The notes: generated by a model not told the origin, from the sequence alone. A stretch of DNA of 64,000 nucleotides from an uncultured Clostridia bacterium (GCA_934149365.1 CAKPEI010000005.1:1-64000); one strand, 5' to 3'; shown: positions 7,133 to 16,597, counted from the first letter of the stretch. Numbers and translations: made by a program.

Positions 7133-8500
7133 TCATTTACTATATTTTATAACTAGCTGTTTAAATTTATCTCCTCTATCCTCAAAATTTTTAAACATTC
7201 CATAACTTGCAGCTGCTGGAGAAAGTAGACATATCTTGCCTTTTTCAGTAAACTTTACTGCTTGCTTTACCGCTTCATTTAAATCTTTAACGTATATAAT
7301 GTTTGAAGTTGCTTTCTTATGGTCTACTAAATCATATATTTTTTTACCACTTTCATACATAAGTATTACATTATGAATATTGTCACCTTCTATATATTTC
7401 ACTAATTTTGAATAATCAATCCCCCTATCTAGCCCGCCTATTAAAACCGTGTCTATATTTTCTATGCTGTCTACTGCAGACATAGTTGCCTCTGGTATTG
7501 TAGAAATAGAATCATCTATATATATCACTTGATTATATTCTCCTATTTTTTCAAGTCTATGTGGTAACATCTTAAACTCTTTTATAGCTTTTATTATGTC
7601 TTCATTTCCTACGTTTAATACTTTAGCTACTGTAGTTGCAACTGCAAGATTGAATATATTATGTTTTCCTAATATGTTGGCGTTTTGTGGTATATTTATG
7701 CTTTCTTCTTTGTTATTTATTTTTACACGTATGTTTTTTTCGCTATATATAGTTTCCTCTACACAATCATTATCTTGTTTACAAACTGGCAATTGTCTTT
7801 GTTTCAAATTATATTCTTTATTTAAAAGTTTTTTAGCATCTCCATTAAACACATAAATATCATTTTCTCTCTGATACTTAAATATGTTTCTCTTTGCTTC
7901 TTTGTATTCATTATATGAATTATAATGGTCAAGATGTTCTTCAAACATATTTAAAAGTACTGCTATATGTGGGCTATACTTTATATGTTCAAGTTGATGT
8001 GAAGACAGTTCATAAACAAATATATCTGTATTATCATAATTATCTATTTCCTCAAATACAGGTTTGCCAATATTTCCAACAAGTCTTGCATTATACTTTT
8101 CTTTTACCATTTGATATATTAGCGAAGACGTAGTACTTTTTCCTTTAGTACCTGTAATTCCCACAACCTTATTTCTTGCATATTTAAGAAAAAGTTCTGT
8201 TTGTGAAGTTATCCTACTTTCAAATTTAGAATAATCTTTTCCTTTAAACGAAATACCTGGTGATTTTATAACAATATCATATTTTAAAATGCTATTCATA
8301 TAATCTTCACCTGTATATAATTTCGTTCTATTATCCACATCATTTTTATCAATATCATTTCTATCTGCTATTGCAAGTTCACACTTTACACCATTTTCTT
8401 TTATAAATCTATATGTGCTTTTACCTTCTCTTCCGAAACCTAATATAAGCACTTTTTTATTTGTTAATTCTTCTATAATTTTATATTTCATTACATTCAC
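7133..8500 (-). CDS. murD2: UDP-MurNAc-L-Ala L-glutamate ligase, MurD2-type Mur ligase
   Basis: Encodes 455 residues with Mur-ligase layout: N-terminal Rossmann domain (LILGFGREGKS, 18-28), central ATPase with GITGTKGKSTT (114-124), ELSSHQLEH and the LNMFEEHLDHY Mg site, and a C-terminal domain with DDSISTIPEAT. MurD enzymes add glutamate to UDP-MurNAc-L-Ala in the cytoplasm. The gene directly abuts a PP-loop gene of MurL type, the partner that epimerises L-Glu to D-Glu after addition. The MurD2 variant using L-Glu is therefore the likelier function than standard D-Glu MurD. Substrate choice cannot be read from sequence alone. It is last in the dnaX-ybaB-recR-murL-murD2 run. Confidence 0.82.
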   Translation of the reverse strand: MNVMKYKIIEELTNKKVLILGFGREGKSTYRFIKENGVKCELAIADRNDIDKNDVDNRTKLYTGEDYMNSILKYDIVIKSPGISFKGKDYSKFESRITSQTELFLKYARNKVVGITGTKGKSTTSSLIYQMVKEKYNARLVGNIGKPVFEEIDNYDNTDIFVYELSSHQLEHIKYSPHIAVLLNMFEEHLDHYNSYNEYKEAKRNIFKYQRENDIYVFNGDAKKLLNKEYNLKQRQLPVCKQDNDCVEETIYSEKNIRVKINNKEESINIPQNANILGKHNIFNLAVATTVAKVLNVGNEDIIKAIKEFKMLPHRLEKIGEYNQVIYIDDSISTIPEATMSAVDSIENIDTVLIGGLDRGIDYSKLVKYIEGDNIHNVILMYESGKKIYDLVDHKKATSNIIYVKDLNEAVKQAVKFTEKGKICLLSPAAASYGMFKNFEDRGDKFKQLVIKYSK

Positions 8501-9877
8501 CTACGCTATATAGTCTTTTAACTTTTTAGCATATACTTCTGGCAAATTATTTAAATCATTCCAACTTTCTGCCTTTGCCTTTTTTCTAAATTCTAAATCT
8601 TCTATACTTGATTCATATTTATCTAAAAGTATTGGCAATTTTTTGCCGGCTTTAGCATAACTATCTACTATCATATCAAGGCATAAATTTATCTCTTCTT
8701 TTGTGCCAACACATTCAAAAGGTTTATCATAATCAGGGTATACCAATCCATTAAATATATGAACTAGCTCCCCATTATCTAACATATCTGTATTAAATAT
8801 TTTTTTCATATCTTGGTCATTTAAAAAGGCTCTCATCATTATATATACATATAGACATTTGGGACAGTTCTCACACCATTTCCAAACCTCACCTTTTGAA
8901 CCAACATTGCAGCTCTTAAAAACAGGGTAATACATTGGCTTTTTGCAAAAAGCTTTTACTATTTGCCACTCACTTATTGGTCTAAGTAGGCTAAAATACT
9001 CTGGTCCATTTTTACACATATATTTAGTACAATATTCTCTAAAATCATTTTCAAACTCTATACTTTTAGAATATTGATGATTTATATTTGTGCCTAAAAC
9101 ATTTCCCTCATTTGCACTATCTTCATTTGAAAGCGTAATATACTTTTTTCCTAATAAAATAGCAGATGCATAAGAAGAAAATGCAACAATTGCAGAAAAT
9201 GGCGTATGCCCATTTAAGTAGCCTTTACTATTTAATTCAATTAATCTTTTATCTAAAAATCTTTTTGGAAAATAGCTACTCTCTTTGTTATATCCTGCCA
9301 CTTTTATACATTCACTTGATGCTCCTTTTACATTTATAACATAACAAGTGTTGTCTTTTCTTGTGTCTGATAGAACTTCAAGTGTAACCGCAGAATCCTT
9401 TCCACCACCAACAGGAATTAAGTTTCCACGTAGTTCCATATTGTATTCAAGCGTATCGGGTTCTACTTTTTCATTTTGTGCTTCTATTTCTAAGAATGTA
9501 TCTATGTTCATTTGATCTACAATATTATTAACGTAAAAGAATTCCCCTAGTCCATTTATATATAACTTTTTGTACCACTCTATTTGACTTTCGCTTAGTT
9601 TTCCTGCTCTTACTATAAGTCTTGGACTACATACGCACTTTAAGTATGATACAACTTCAACCATACCTAAATTAAATATAGCCTTTTTAAACAACTCATA
9701 TTCTGCTTGTGTTAGCTCCCTATTAGTTTTGGGGAATTCCCATCTAGGAGTAAACTCTGTTAAACCCGGTATATTAAATTTATATACAACTTCGTAGCTA
9801 TCACCATTATCATTAATTTCATAAGAATTGTATTCAAATACTGGATAATCTTTTCTATATTCAAAAAATTTTTCCAT
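8501..9877 (-). CDS. murL: MurL-type UDP-MurNAc-L-Ala-L-Glu epimerase (PP-loop ATPase)
   Basis: Encodes 458 residues. The N-terminal region (1-130) carries the conserved-looking blocks VEVVSYLKCVCSPRLIV (73-89) and NGLGEFFYVN (108-117). Residues 157-162, GGGKDS, are an N-type ATP pyrophosphatase (PP-loop) motif. A later CENCPKC (335-341) may bind metal. MurL, first described in Xanthomonas, uses ATP and releases AMP and PPi while epimerising the terminal L-Glu of UDP-MurNAc-L-Ala-L-Glu, which fits a PP-loop enzyme. The ends of murL and murD2 abut exactly (8501/8500), a strong functional link. The assignment rests on motif plus context. Other PP-loop enzymes such as QueC/asparagine-synthetase relatives are less likely. 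Confidence 0.75.
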   Translation of the reverse strand: MEKFFEYRKDYPVFEYNSYEINDNGDSYEVVYKFNIPGLTEFTPRWEFPKTNRELTQAEYELFKKAIFNLGMVEVVSYLKCVCSPRLIVRAGKLSESQIEWYKKLYINGLGEFFYVNNIVDQMNIDTFLEIEAQNEKVEPDTLEYNMELRGNLIPVGGGKDSAVTLEVLSDTRKDNTCYVINVKGASSECIKVAGYNKESSYFPKRFLDKRLIELNSKGYLNGHTPFSAIVAFSSYASAILLGKKYITLSNEDSANEGNVLGTNINHQYSKSIEFENDFREYCTKYMCKNGPEYFSLLRPISEWQIVKAFCKKPMYYPVFKSCNVGSKGEVWKWCENCPKCLYVYIMMRAFLNDQDMKKIFNTDMLDNGELVHIFNGLVYPDYDKPFECVGTKEEINLCLDMIVDSYAKAGKKLPILLDKYESSIEDLEFRKKAKAESWNDLNNLPEVYAKKLKDYIA

Positions 9878-9878
9878 T

Positions 9879-10472
9879 CTACATTTCCCTTCTGCCTTCT
9901 AAAGCTTTAATTAGAGTTATTTCATCTGTATACTCTAGATCTCCTCCAACAGGTATTCCATGTGCTATTCTAGTAACCATTATTCCCATAGGTTTAAGAA
10001 GTCTAGATATGTACATTGCCGTAGCTTCTCCTTCTATTGTAGGGTTAGTCGCAATTATCACTTCTTTAACCTTTCCATCTGCTAATCTTGTAATTAGTTC
10101 TTTTATTTTTATATCTGCCGCAGACACATTATTCATAGGTGATATAGCACCATGCAAAACATGATAAAGTCCTTTGAATTCATGTGTTTTCTCCATTGCA
10201 ACTACATCTTTTACATCTTCTACAACACATATAACTTCATTATCACGTTTTGGGTTTGAACAAATTTCACATGGATCTTTGTCAGTCAAATTAAAGCATT
10301 TTGAGCAGAACTTTACGCTCTGCTTAGCTTCAACTAATGTGCTTGCCATTTCTTTGGCAAAATTTTCATCTGACTCTAACACGAAAAATGCAAGCCTTAC
10401 TGCTGTTTTATGTCCTATACCTGGAAACTTTTCAAATTCTTTTATTAGTTTTTGAACTGATTCTGAATACAT
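9879..10472 (-). CDS. recR: Recombination mediator RecR
   Basis: Encodes 197 residues, the usual length. The helix-hairpin-helix FPGIGHKTAVRLAF (16-29), a four-cysteine zinc finger (CSKCFNLTDKDPCEIC), the Toprim domain with EDVKDVVAMEKT and ATNPTIEGEATA, and the terminal Walker-B-like THGIPVGGDLEY-type segment (here IAHGIPVGGDLEY) are all present. RecR forms the RecFOR complex that loads RecA at gaps. It sits 1 bp upstream of murL and 8 bp after ybaB in the classical dnaX-ybaB-recR order. Confidence 0.97.
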   Translation of the reverse strand: MYSESVQKLIKEFEKFPGIGHKTAVRLAFFVLESDENFAKEMASTLVEAKQSVKFCSKCFNLTDKDPCEICSNPKRDNEVICVVEDVKDVVAMEKTHEFKGLYHVLHGAISPMNNVSAADIKIKELITRLADGKVKEVIIATNPTIEGEATAMYISRLLKPMGIMVTRIAHGIPVGGDLEYTDEITLIKALEGRREM

Positions 10473-10480
10473 ACTTTCTC

Positions 10481-10810
10481 CTACATTAAACCAGGAATGT
10501 TAAAATCACCTAGTCCATCTTTCATCATACTATCTGCTTTATTTAACGCCTCGTTAACTGCTGTAAGTATAAGATCTTGTAGCATTTCTACATCTTCAGG
10601 ATCAACAACTTCTTTTTTTATTATTATTTCTTTTATAACCTTATCGCCTGTAGCTCTAACTATTACAGCTTCACCACCTGCAGAAGTTTCTATCTCTTTA
10701 CTTGCAACTTCAGCCTGTTTTTTTTGCATATCTGCTTGCATTTTTTGTGCTTGTTTCATTAAATTTTGAATGTTCATTCCTCCACCTGGAAATCCTCCAA
10801 ATTTACCCAT
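10481..10810 (-). CDS. ybaB: YbaB/EbfC-family nucleoid-associated protein
   Basis: Encodes 109 residues from the ATG at 10810. An ATG three codons earlier touches the RBS (GAAGGAAGG), so the later one, with 9 nt spacing, is preferred. The Gly/Phe-rich start MGKFGGFPGGG is followed by a helical KQAQKMQADMQKKQAE and a beta sheet, which dimerise to bind DNA. It lies between dnaX and recR, as in most bacteria. Confidence 0.93.
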   Translation of the reverse strand: MGKFGGFPGGGMNIQNLMKQAQKMQADMQKKQAEVASKEIETSAGGEAVIVRATGDKVIKEIIIKKEVVDPEDVEMLQDLILTAVNEALNKADSMMKDGLGDFNIPGLM

Positions 10811-10832
10811 ATTTATCATCCTTCCTTCATTA

Positions 10833-12359
10833 TTAATCTATACTTGTAAATGGAATATTACTATTTAACATATGTGCCTCAAATTTATTCTCACTTACAT
10901 TATGTGTATTTTTATACTCAATTTTTATTGAGTAATTATCACTTATTAATTCTTGCGTAAGCTTTCTTAGTAGCTCAGCATTTTCACTTTTATTTAATAT
11001 AGTATATGCAAATTCATTTTCTGTATTAAATACTAATGTATCATCTGTAGTTTCTGCTTTAACACCTGTAAGAGCAGAATAAAGTTGTAAATTGTCTTTT
11101 TCCATAACCATATTCTTTAACTTATCAAAGTCCTTAAAGCTTCCTTTGGCACTAACACTTTCTTTTGGCTTTTCATTGTTTACTACATCATTTTGTGCGT
11201 TTCCTTTAGGTGTCTCTTTGACCTTTACCACATTTTGTGGTGTTTCTACATTAACCACAGTTACGCCATTTTCTTCCAACTTTTTAATTCTTAGCTCCAA
11301 CTTTTCTATTTTTTCCAAAAGCTCATCTTCTGAGTTATATATAATTTCAGAACATAACTCCATAATTTTGGCTTTAAATAATATATTAACATTTATAGCT
11401 TGCCTTAGGCCCGCATCTAATTTAGATAGCTCTTTTATTATATAGCCGTACCTAAGTTTGTTTTTTCCATCATCTTTAAGCATCCTATCCATAAATATTT
11501 CTGTTAGTTCTGATGTTATATACCTTGCATCTTTTCCTGTATCAAGTATTTGATTTATTTTAGTATTTGCTTCATTTAAATTGTATTCTAATATGTTGTC
11601 CGCAAGTGTTTCTAGTACTTTTTTGTCTGATGCTCCTATTATATTCTGAATACTTTCAAGTGTAATTTTGCTACTTTCGTCATCTATACATCTTTCCAAT
11701 ATACTAAGTGCATCTCTCATACCACCATCACAAATTTGTGCAACATATGTCAATGCTTCTTCGTCATATTGTACTTTACTATCATCTAAAATATATTTAA
11801 TTCTTTTTACAACATCTTCTATAGATATCTTTTTAAATTCAAATCTCATACATCTTGATAATATTGTTGGAAGAAGTTTATGCTCCTCCGTAGTTGCTAG
11901 TATAAATATAACATTTTGTGGTGGCTCTTCCAATGTTTTCAAAAGAGCGTTGAAAGCACTAGTTGATAACATGTGTGCTTCGTCTATAATGTATATTTTA
12001 TACTTTAAATTTGTGGTAGCATACATAACTTCTTGCCTTATTGTTCTAATATTTTCGACAGAGTTGTTTGAAGCAGCATCCATTTCAACTACATCTGTAG
12101 TATCATCATTTAATATACTTTTACAAGCTTCACACTCATTACATGGATTCCCATCGTGAGGGTTTAAACAATTTACTGCTCTTGAAAAAATTTTAGCTGT
12201 AGATGTTTTTCCTGTTCCTCTACTACCACTAAATATATATGCATGTGATACTTTATCATTTATTATTTGATTTTTCAGTATATTTGTTATATGGTCCTGG
12301 CCAACTAGTTCATCAAATGTAATTGGTCTATATTTTCTATATAACGCTACATAAGACAT
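10833..12359 (-). CDS. dnaX: DNA polymerase III subunit gamma/tau
   Basis: Encodes 508 residues. The AAA+ clamp-loader domain has the P-loop GSRGTGKTST (45-54), a zinc site (C64, C73, C76, C79), the Walker B IYIIDEAHML, the SRC sensor TILSRCMRFEF, and a lid plus collar helices to about 360. A charged linker (365-410) leads to a C-terminal tau-like domain. No internal frameshift signal is obvious, so only tau is expected. It is the first protein gene after the SRP RNA, the same order as scr-dnaX in Bacillus. Confidence 0.96.
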   Translation of the reverse strand: MSYVALYRKYRPITFDELVGQDHITNILKNQIINDKVSHAYIFSGSRGTGKTSTAKIFSRAVNCLNPHDGNPCNECEACKSILNDDTTDVVEMDAASNNSVENIRTIRQEVMYATTNLKYKIYIIDEAHMLSTSAFNALLKTLEEPPQNVIFILATTEEHKLLPTILSRCMRFEFKKISIEDVVKRIKYILDDSKVQYDEEALTYVAQICDGGMRDALSILERCIDDESSKITLESIQNIIGASDKKVLETLADNILEYNLNEANTKINQILDTGKDARYITSELTEIFMDRMLKDDGKNKLRYGYIIKELSKLDAGLRQAINVNILFKAKIMELCSEIIYNSEDELLEKIEKLELRIKKLEENGVTVVNVETPQNVVKVKETPKGNAQNDVVNNEKPKESVSAKGSFKDFDKLKNMVMEKDNLQLYSALTGVKAETTDDTLVFNTENEFAYTILNKSENAELLRKLTQELISDNYSIKIEYKNTHNVSENKFEAHMLNSNIPFTSID

Positions 12360-12390
12360 GATTCTTCACCTCTTAAAATTATATAATAAA

Positions 12391-12480
12391 AATCGCTTAT
12401 AGCGCATAAGGTAGTATGCTTATTGCTGCTTCCTTCCGGATCTGACAAGGTTCACAAACACCTTATCGCCTAAGCGACTA
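12391..12480 (-). ncRNA. ffs: Signal recognition particle RNA, small bacterial type
   Basis: The minus strand contains the universal SRP Alu-less core: GTGAACC, GTCAG, then CCGGAAGGAAGCAGC, the GGAA tetraloop hairpin that binds Ffh. Flanking arms (TCGCTTA with TAAGCGA, GCGATAAGGT with ACCTTATGCGC) pair to form the rod of about 90 nt. It ends in a T run (12386-12390), giving its own terminator or read-through into dnaX. Confidence 0.95.
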
Positions 12481-12485
12481 CTCGT

Positions 12486-12514
12486 ATTATACCTTAATTT
12501 TTATAATTAATCAA
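12486..12514 (-). promoter_or_regulatory. Promoter of the SRP RNA
   Basis: -35 TTGATT (12509-12514), 17-bp spacer, -10 TATAAT (12486-12491) on the minus strand. Transcription would start at about 12480, the predicted RNA 5' end. It may also feed dnaX. Confidence 0.8.
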
Positions 12515-12540
12515 TATTTATAACTAATTTTATTTTTATT

Positions 12541-13224
12541 TTAATAATCTACTTTAAAGTTGAATTCTTGATTACTTAATCTTTCCACAGATAATCCTTC
12601 TGTTGCAAGCTTTTTATCTGGCATTTTTATTTTTACTTTACATGTATTTATCTGACCTTTTTCTTCAGTTATAACTAAATTATATTTTAAATCAAATGTT
12701 ATATCAGAAATTGCTATTCCTGCTAAATTTAGTATAGTACCGTCATATCTTACTTCCTTAATTTCGTCAGGAACCATGTAATCGGACATGATATTTTTAT
12801 TTAAAACATCAAACTCAACAAGATAGCTTCCATTTTCTTGCTCTTCTGTGTATATGTTAACTCTTTTATTTTTTATATCAGCATAGCTATAACTTGTATT
12901 GTATTTTTCCTGTTCTATATATATGTTAACATTCTTTTTAGAACTCACACCAACTTTGTCCAAGTAAACTTCCTTTATCTTAGCATCAGAATTAGAAGAA
13001 ATCAACATTGAAACCTTGTTACTTTGTGAAACATCAAAAGTCCAACCGCCTGTTCCTTCCGATTTATCTTCTAGTTTTACAATACTGCTAATAAGGGTAT
13101 CAGACACCCTAAAGTTTCCTTGATTTATTTTAGAATTATCAAATATAATATTAATTAGTGTTATAAGGACAGCGGCTGCTACCACTATAGTTATAACAAT
13201 AGTAAAAAATTTACTTTTTTCCAT
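12541..13224 (-). CDS. Membrane-anchored extracytoplasmic protein of unknown function
   Basis: Encodes 227 residues. A single N-terminal membrane helix (7-28) is followed by an all-beta-looking polar domain. There are no cysteines pointing to metal sites and no catalytic motif. The repeated SDAKIKEVYLDKV/SKKNVNIYIEQ strand pattern suggests an Ig-like or adhesin-like fold. A good start follows GAGGGTGAG. It lies between the SRP RNA promoter and a divergent small gene. I do not recognise the family. Confidence 0.7.
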   Translation of the reverse strand: MEKSKFFTIVITIVVAAAVLITLINIIFDNSKINQGNFRVSDTLISSIVKLEDKSEGTGGWTFDVSQSNKVSMLISSNSDAKIKEVYLDKVGVSSKKNVNIYIEQEKYNTSYSYADIKNKRVNIYTEEQENGSYLVEFDVLNKNIMSDYMVPDEIKEVRYDGTILNLAGIAISDITFDLKYNLVITEEKGQINTCKVKIKMPDKKLATEGLSVERLSNQEFNFKVDY

Positions 13225-13309
13225 ATACTCACCCTCGCTTTTACCACGTAATTATACTACGATGTGTATAATAATTCAATATAAAGAGTATATTTTAATA
13301 GGTGATTTT

Positions 13310-13522
13310 ATGAACGATTTTCTTAATAATCTTAATCTGCCATTTTTAGATAACATCTCAAACTCATTTAACACAAATTCATCAAATAATTGTCTAAATG
13401 ACTTAGATTTAAACAAACTTCTAGTAATATTACTTTTACTTACTGGTAACTTAACAGTCGAAGCAATTACCGTTTACCCAAATGATTTTGCTATCACTTT
13501 AGGAACATTTAGACTAAAATAA
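13310..13522 (+). CDS. Small hypothetical protein
   Basis: Encodes 70 residues from the ATG at 13310, with a weak AGGTGA RBS. The first half is Asn/Leu/Ser-rich (NDFLNNLNLPFLDNIS). A hydrophobic LNKLLVILLLLTG segment and YPNDFAITLGTF follow. A TATAAT box lies at 13267-13272, about 40 bp upstream. No family is recognised. It precedes the HD-GYP gene, which has its own promoter. Confidence 0.45.
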   Translation: MNDFLNNLNLPFLDNISNSFNTNSSNNCLNDLDLNKLLVILLLLTGNLTVEAITVYPNDFAITLGTFRLK

Positions 13523-13539
13523 AAGATTATTATAAATTG

Positions 13540-13568
13540 TTGTATATTTTTATTTAATTTGATATAAT
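13540..13568 (+). promoter_or_regulatory. Promoter of the receiver/HD-GYP gene
   Basis: -35 TTGTAT (13540-13545), 17 bp, -10 TATAAT (13563-13568), 32 bp before the start codon. Confidence 0.7.
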
Positions 13569-13599
13569 TAGGGTGTTGATATACTTTAGGAGGTCATAT

Positions 13600-14628
13600 A
13601 TGAATGAATTAGAACGTATCGTCGGCAGAAAAGGTAACGTAATGGTTATAGATGACGATATTGGAATGATGGACGCCATGAGTGTCGTACTTAAAAAATA
13701 TGATATTCAAGTAACTCCTTTCACAGAGCCAATAGCAGCTCTTGAAAATTTGAAAAATAACACATACGATATACTTATAATAAACTACCTTATGAACCCA
13801 GTTAGAGGCGACGAAATAGTAAGATTAGTAAGGGAGTTTGATAAAGAAATATATATAATATTAATGTCTGCGCATAAAGAACTTACGCCTTCAATTGATA
13901 CTATGCGTTCTTTAGATATACAAGCCTATTTTGAAAAAAGTTCAAGGTTTGACCAGTTAGTTCTTTTAATCGAAAGCGGTTTTAAATATATAGCTAGTTT
14001 AGAAAATGTAAAAAAAATGTCACATACTATTGAGCTTCACGCAATTGAAGTCGCTGATATATTAAAAAACACTGTTGGTGCCAAAGATAACTTTACAAAA
14101 GATCATTCAGATAGAGTGGCTAAATATGCAGAAATATTTGGAAAATATTTAAATCTTAATGAAGATGACTTAAAAACATTAATACTTGCAGCACAATTTC
14201 ATGATGTAGGAAAAATTGGTATTGCAGATAACATTTTATTAAAAGGTACTAAGCTTAATGATGATGAATACAATCACATGAAGTTACACCCATTAATTGG
14301 TACTAACATTTTATCTTCATGCGAGATTTTTAAAGATGCGCTTCCACTTATAAAATACCATCACGAACAATATGACGGAAAAGGTTACCTAGCAGGTTTA
14401 AAAGGCGAGGAAATTCCATATCTTGCAAGAGTGCTTACAGTTTGTGATGCTTTTGATGCGATTACTGCAAAAAGGCCATATAAAGAAGCCACTACAATAG
14501 AGTTTGGAATAAGTGAAATTAAAAATGGTGCCGGAACACAATTTGATCCAAATCTAGCAAAAAAATTCATCGAATGCGCTAAAGAAAACTATGAAGATAT
14601 AAAAGCTATACACGAATCTTCATTTTAA
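13600..14628 (+). CDS. Receiver-HD-GYP protein, likely c-di-GMP phosphodiesterase
   Basis: Encodes 342 residues from the ATG at 13600 (RBS TAGGAGG). Residues 12-125 are a receiver fold with acidic pocket DDD (18-20) and K113, but the phospho-acceptor position in ILIINYLMNP is Asn62 instead of Asp. A linker helix (130-165) leads to HD-GYP: DHSDRV (169-174), FHDVGKIG (H201, D202), HMKLHP and HHEQYDGKGY (254-263). The signature GYP is GYL here. The metal ligands are complete, so hydrolysis of c-di-GMP is plausible. Control by ordinary phosphorylation is not. The domain would act in the cytosol. Confidence 0.88.
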   Translation: MNELERIVGRKGNVMVIDDDIGMMDAMSVVLKKYDIQVTPFTEPIAALENLKNNTYDILIINYLMNPVRGDEIVRLVREFDKEIYIILMSAHKELTPSIDTMRSLDIQAYFEKSSRFDQLVLLIESGFKYIASLENVKKMSHTIELHAIEVADILKNTVGAKDNFTKDHSDRVAKYAEIFGKYLNLNEDDLKTLILAAQFHDVGKIGIADNILLKGTKLNDDEYNHMKLHPLIGTNILSSCEIFKDALPLIKYHHEQYDGKGYLAGLKGEEIPYLARVLTVCDAFDAITAKRPYKEATTIEFGISEIKNGAGTQFDPNLAKKFIECAKENYEDIKAIHESSF

Positions 14629-14644
14629 TAATTAAGCAATATAC

Positions 14645-14674
14645 AAAGCCCCTTCATTTTTGAAGGAGCTTTTT
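14645..14674 (+). terminator. Terminator of the HD-GYP gene
   Basis: Stem AAAGC-CCTTCA/TGAAGG-GCTTT followed by TTTTTG. It lies just before the convergent VanW-family gene. Confidence 0.75.
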
Positions 14675-14680
14675 GTTATA

Positions 14681-16597
14681 TTAATTTCCTGTGTTTTGTG
14701 AGTTTTCTCCACCTGATGTTCCAGTATTGTTTGAAGTTTCTGGAGTTGTCACAGTAGGAGTAGTTGTTTGAACTTCCTTTGTACCCACCTTTACAATTTT
14801 ATTAACTGCTTTATATGTATCTTTCGAAAGTAATGTTGTAGAAACAACTTTTCCATTTAGCTTTTTAGTTATATATGCTTCTGATTTATATCCGTTAGAA
14901 CCATTTTGTATTACTTTTTGAGTTCCTTTGGCTAATGTATTATCATTTACATATTGCGTAGTAAACGGTACTGTTGCTGTTCTTCTAGAACTTATACTAA
15001 TATCATATTCATTTTCTTCCTTAGTTCCATATAGTGAAATAGTTAAATTTCCACCTTTATTGAAGCTAGTAACTATCTTTATAGGATAAGATCTAGTATT
15101 TTTAAATTTGAAGTCAATAGATGGATAATAAACCGTAGCATCTCTGCTTCCAGGAACATACGCAACTGGTAAGCTATGAGGTTTTCTTTGTACTATTTCT
15201 AAGTTAGCAAGCAAAGCTGTATTATATAATGTTGATACTGTCTGACAAATTCCACCACCAACTTCACTTGTAACTCTACCACCAACAAATGTAGCAGCAG
15301 GTTTGAAACCTTGTGCTGTGGTCGCAGCACCTACAACACTGTTATATGAGAATGTTTCTCCTGGCATTATAACCTTGCCATTTAATAAATTTAAAGCAAC
15401 TCTTAAATTATTTACTCTATTTGCATCACCTGTTGTAAAATATGTAGTATACGAACTTATTTTATATTCATATACATTCCACTTTATATCCGAAGTTTTA
15501 ACCTTAGGCTCTTTTACTGTAAGTTTATATTCTATAACTTTTCCCTCTTCTTGATTTTCTGCCTTAGCAAGTACACTTTCTAAATCTTTTTTATCAAAAT
15601 CAAGTCCAACTTGATGAGGTACAAATTTATATACACTACTACTTTTATCTATATATGCATCTTTAGCATCTCTTTTAACCTTAGAATATACAACATCTAT
15701 ATCAAGTGGATCCGGTTTTCCAATAACTGTATCTAGGTTATATTCTCCCATTCCATTTGATAGACCAGATATTATTTTATCTTTAACAACATCTTCTTCT
15801 ATTGTATTACCTGATTTTCCTCTTGTTATTATAAGTTTGTATTCTTTTTCATTCACAACAAAGCTATCTTGAACTATTTTATTATTTAAAGACTCTTTTA
15901 TTTCTTTTACTACATCAGTTAGTTTGCTAACATCATATTTATATTTAAGTTCAAAGTTCTTCTTAAATATTTGCGCATAAATAATATCAATATTATTTTT
16001 TATAACATTTGAACTTCTTCCATAGTTAAAAACATCACTTTCTACGCTAGCAATATCAATTTCAAAATCTATATCTGCCGGCACTACTTCTAGAATTTCT
16101 TCATTTTCCTGTATTACCTTAAGAGATGCATTGCCAAGAGCCTCTTGTTCTTTTTTCAAATATTCTGATAGTTGTGCAGACGACATTCCAGAAACATTTT
16201 CTCCGTTTACAAAAATATTATTATATACATTTGAATTCATTTTATTTACAATACATAGTGCAGCAAAAGCTATTAATATAACAAGTACAATAGCGCCTGT
16301 TATTATCAAAACTTTTTTATTTTTCTTTTTGAATTTTTTCATTTCTGCACTATCTCTTACTTGTATTTGAGTATTTTCTTTAGGATCCCCGTTATATTCT
16401 TGTACTATTTCATCAATTTTAGTATTCTCTACTTCTGGTTTTTCCTCTATCTCTTCTTTTTTAGGTTCCTCTGCCTTTTCTACTATTTCTTCATTAACGT
16501 CTTGAGGAGCTTTTTCTAATTCTATAGTATTATCGTCTACATATACATCTTGTTTTACACTTTTATTTTGCTTTTTCTTTTTGCTTTTTCCTGCCAT
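14681..16597 (-). CDS. VanW-family membrane protein with peptidoglycan-binding repeats
   Basis: Encodes 638 residues from the ATG at 16597, chosen for the GGGAGG RBS 6 nt upstream. Residues 1-92 are a charged cytoplasmic tail (Lys/Glu-rich), followed by a membrane helix at 95-117. The outer part holds two repeats of the PG_binding_4/YoaR-type domain (about 125-370). A VanW domain (about 395-530) follows with FSYNSVVGAAT, EVGGGICQTVSTLYNTAL and PVAYVPGSRDATVYYPSID. A G5-like strand region and a Thr/Ser-rich tail end it. Such proteins are common in Firmicutes, bind cell wall and affect beta-lactam or glycopeptide tolerance; the biochemistry is not settled. It stands alone as a transcription unit. 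Confidence 0.88.
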   Translation of the reverse strand: MAGKSKKKKQNKSVKQDVYVDDNTIELEKAPQDVNEEIVEKAEEPKKEEIEEKPEVENTKIDEIVQEYNGDPKENTQIQVRDSAEMKKFKKKNKKVLIITGAIVLVILIAFAALCIVNKMNSNVYNNIFVNGENVSGMSSAQLSEYLKKEQEALGNASLKVIQENEEILEVVPADIDFEIDIASVESDVFNYGRSSNVIKNNIDIIYAQIFKKNFELKYKYDVSKLTDVVKEIKESLNNKIVQDSFVVNEKEYKLIITRGKSGNTIEEDVVKDKIISGLSNGMGEYNLDTVIGKPDPLDIDVVYSKVKRDAKDAYIDKSSSVYKFVPHQVGLDFDKKDLESVLAKAENQEEGKVIEYKLTVKEPKVKTSDIKWNVYEYKISSYTTYFTTGDANRVNNLRVALNLLNGKVIMPGETFSYNSVVGAATTAQGFKPAATFVGGRVTSEVGGGICQTVSTLYNTALLANLEIVQRKPHSLPVAYVPGSRDATVYYPSIDFKFKNTRSYPIKIVTSFNKGGNLTISLYGTKEENEYDISISSRRTATVPFTTQYVNDNTLAKGTQKVIQNGSNGYKSEAYITKKLNGKVVSTTLLSKDTYKAVNKIVKVGTKEVQTTTPTVTTPETSNNTGTSGGENSQNTGN

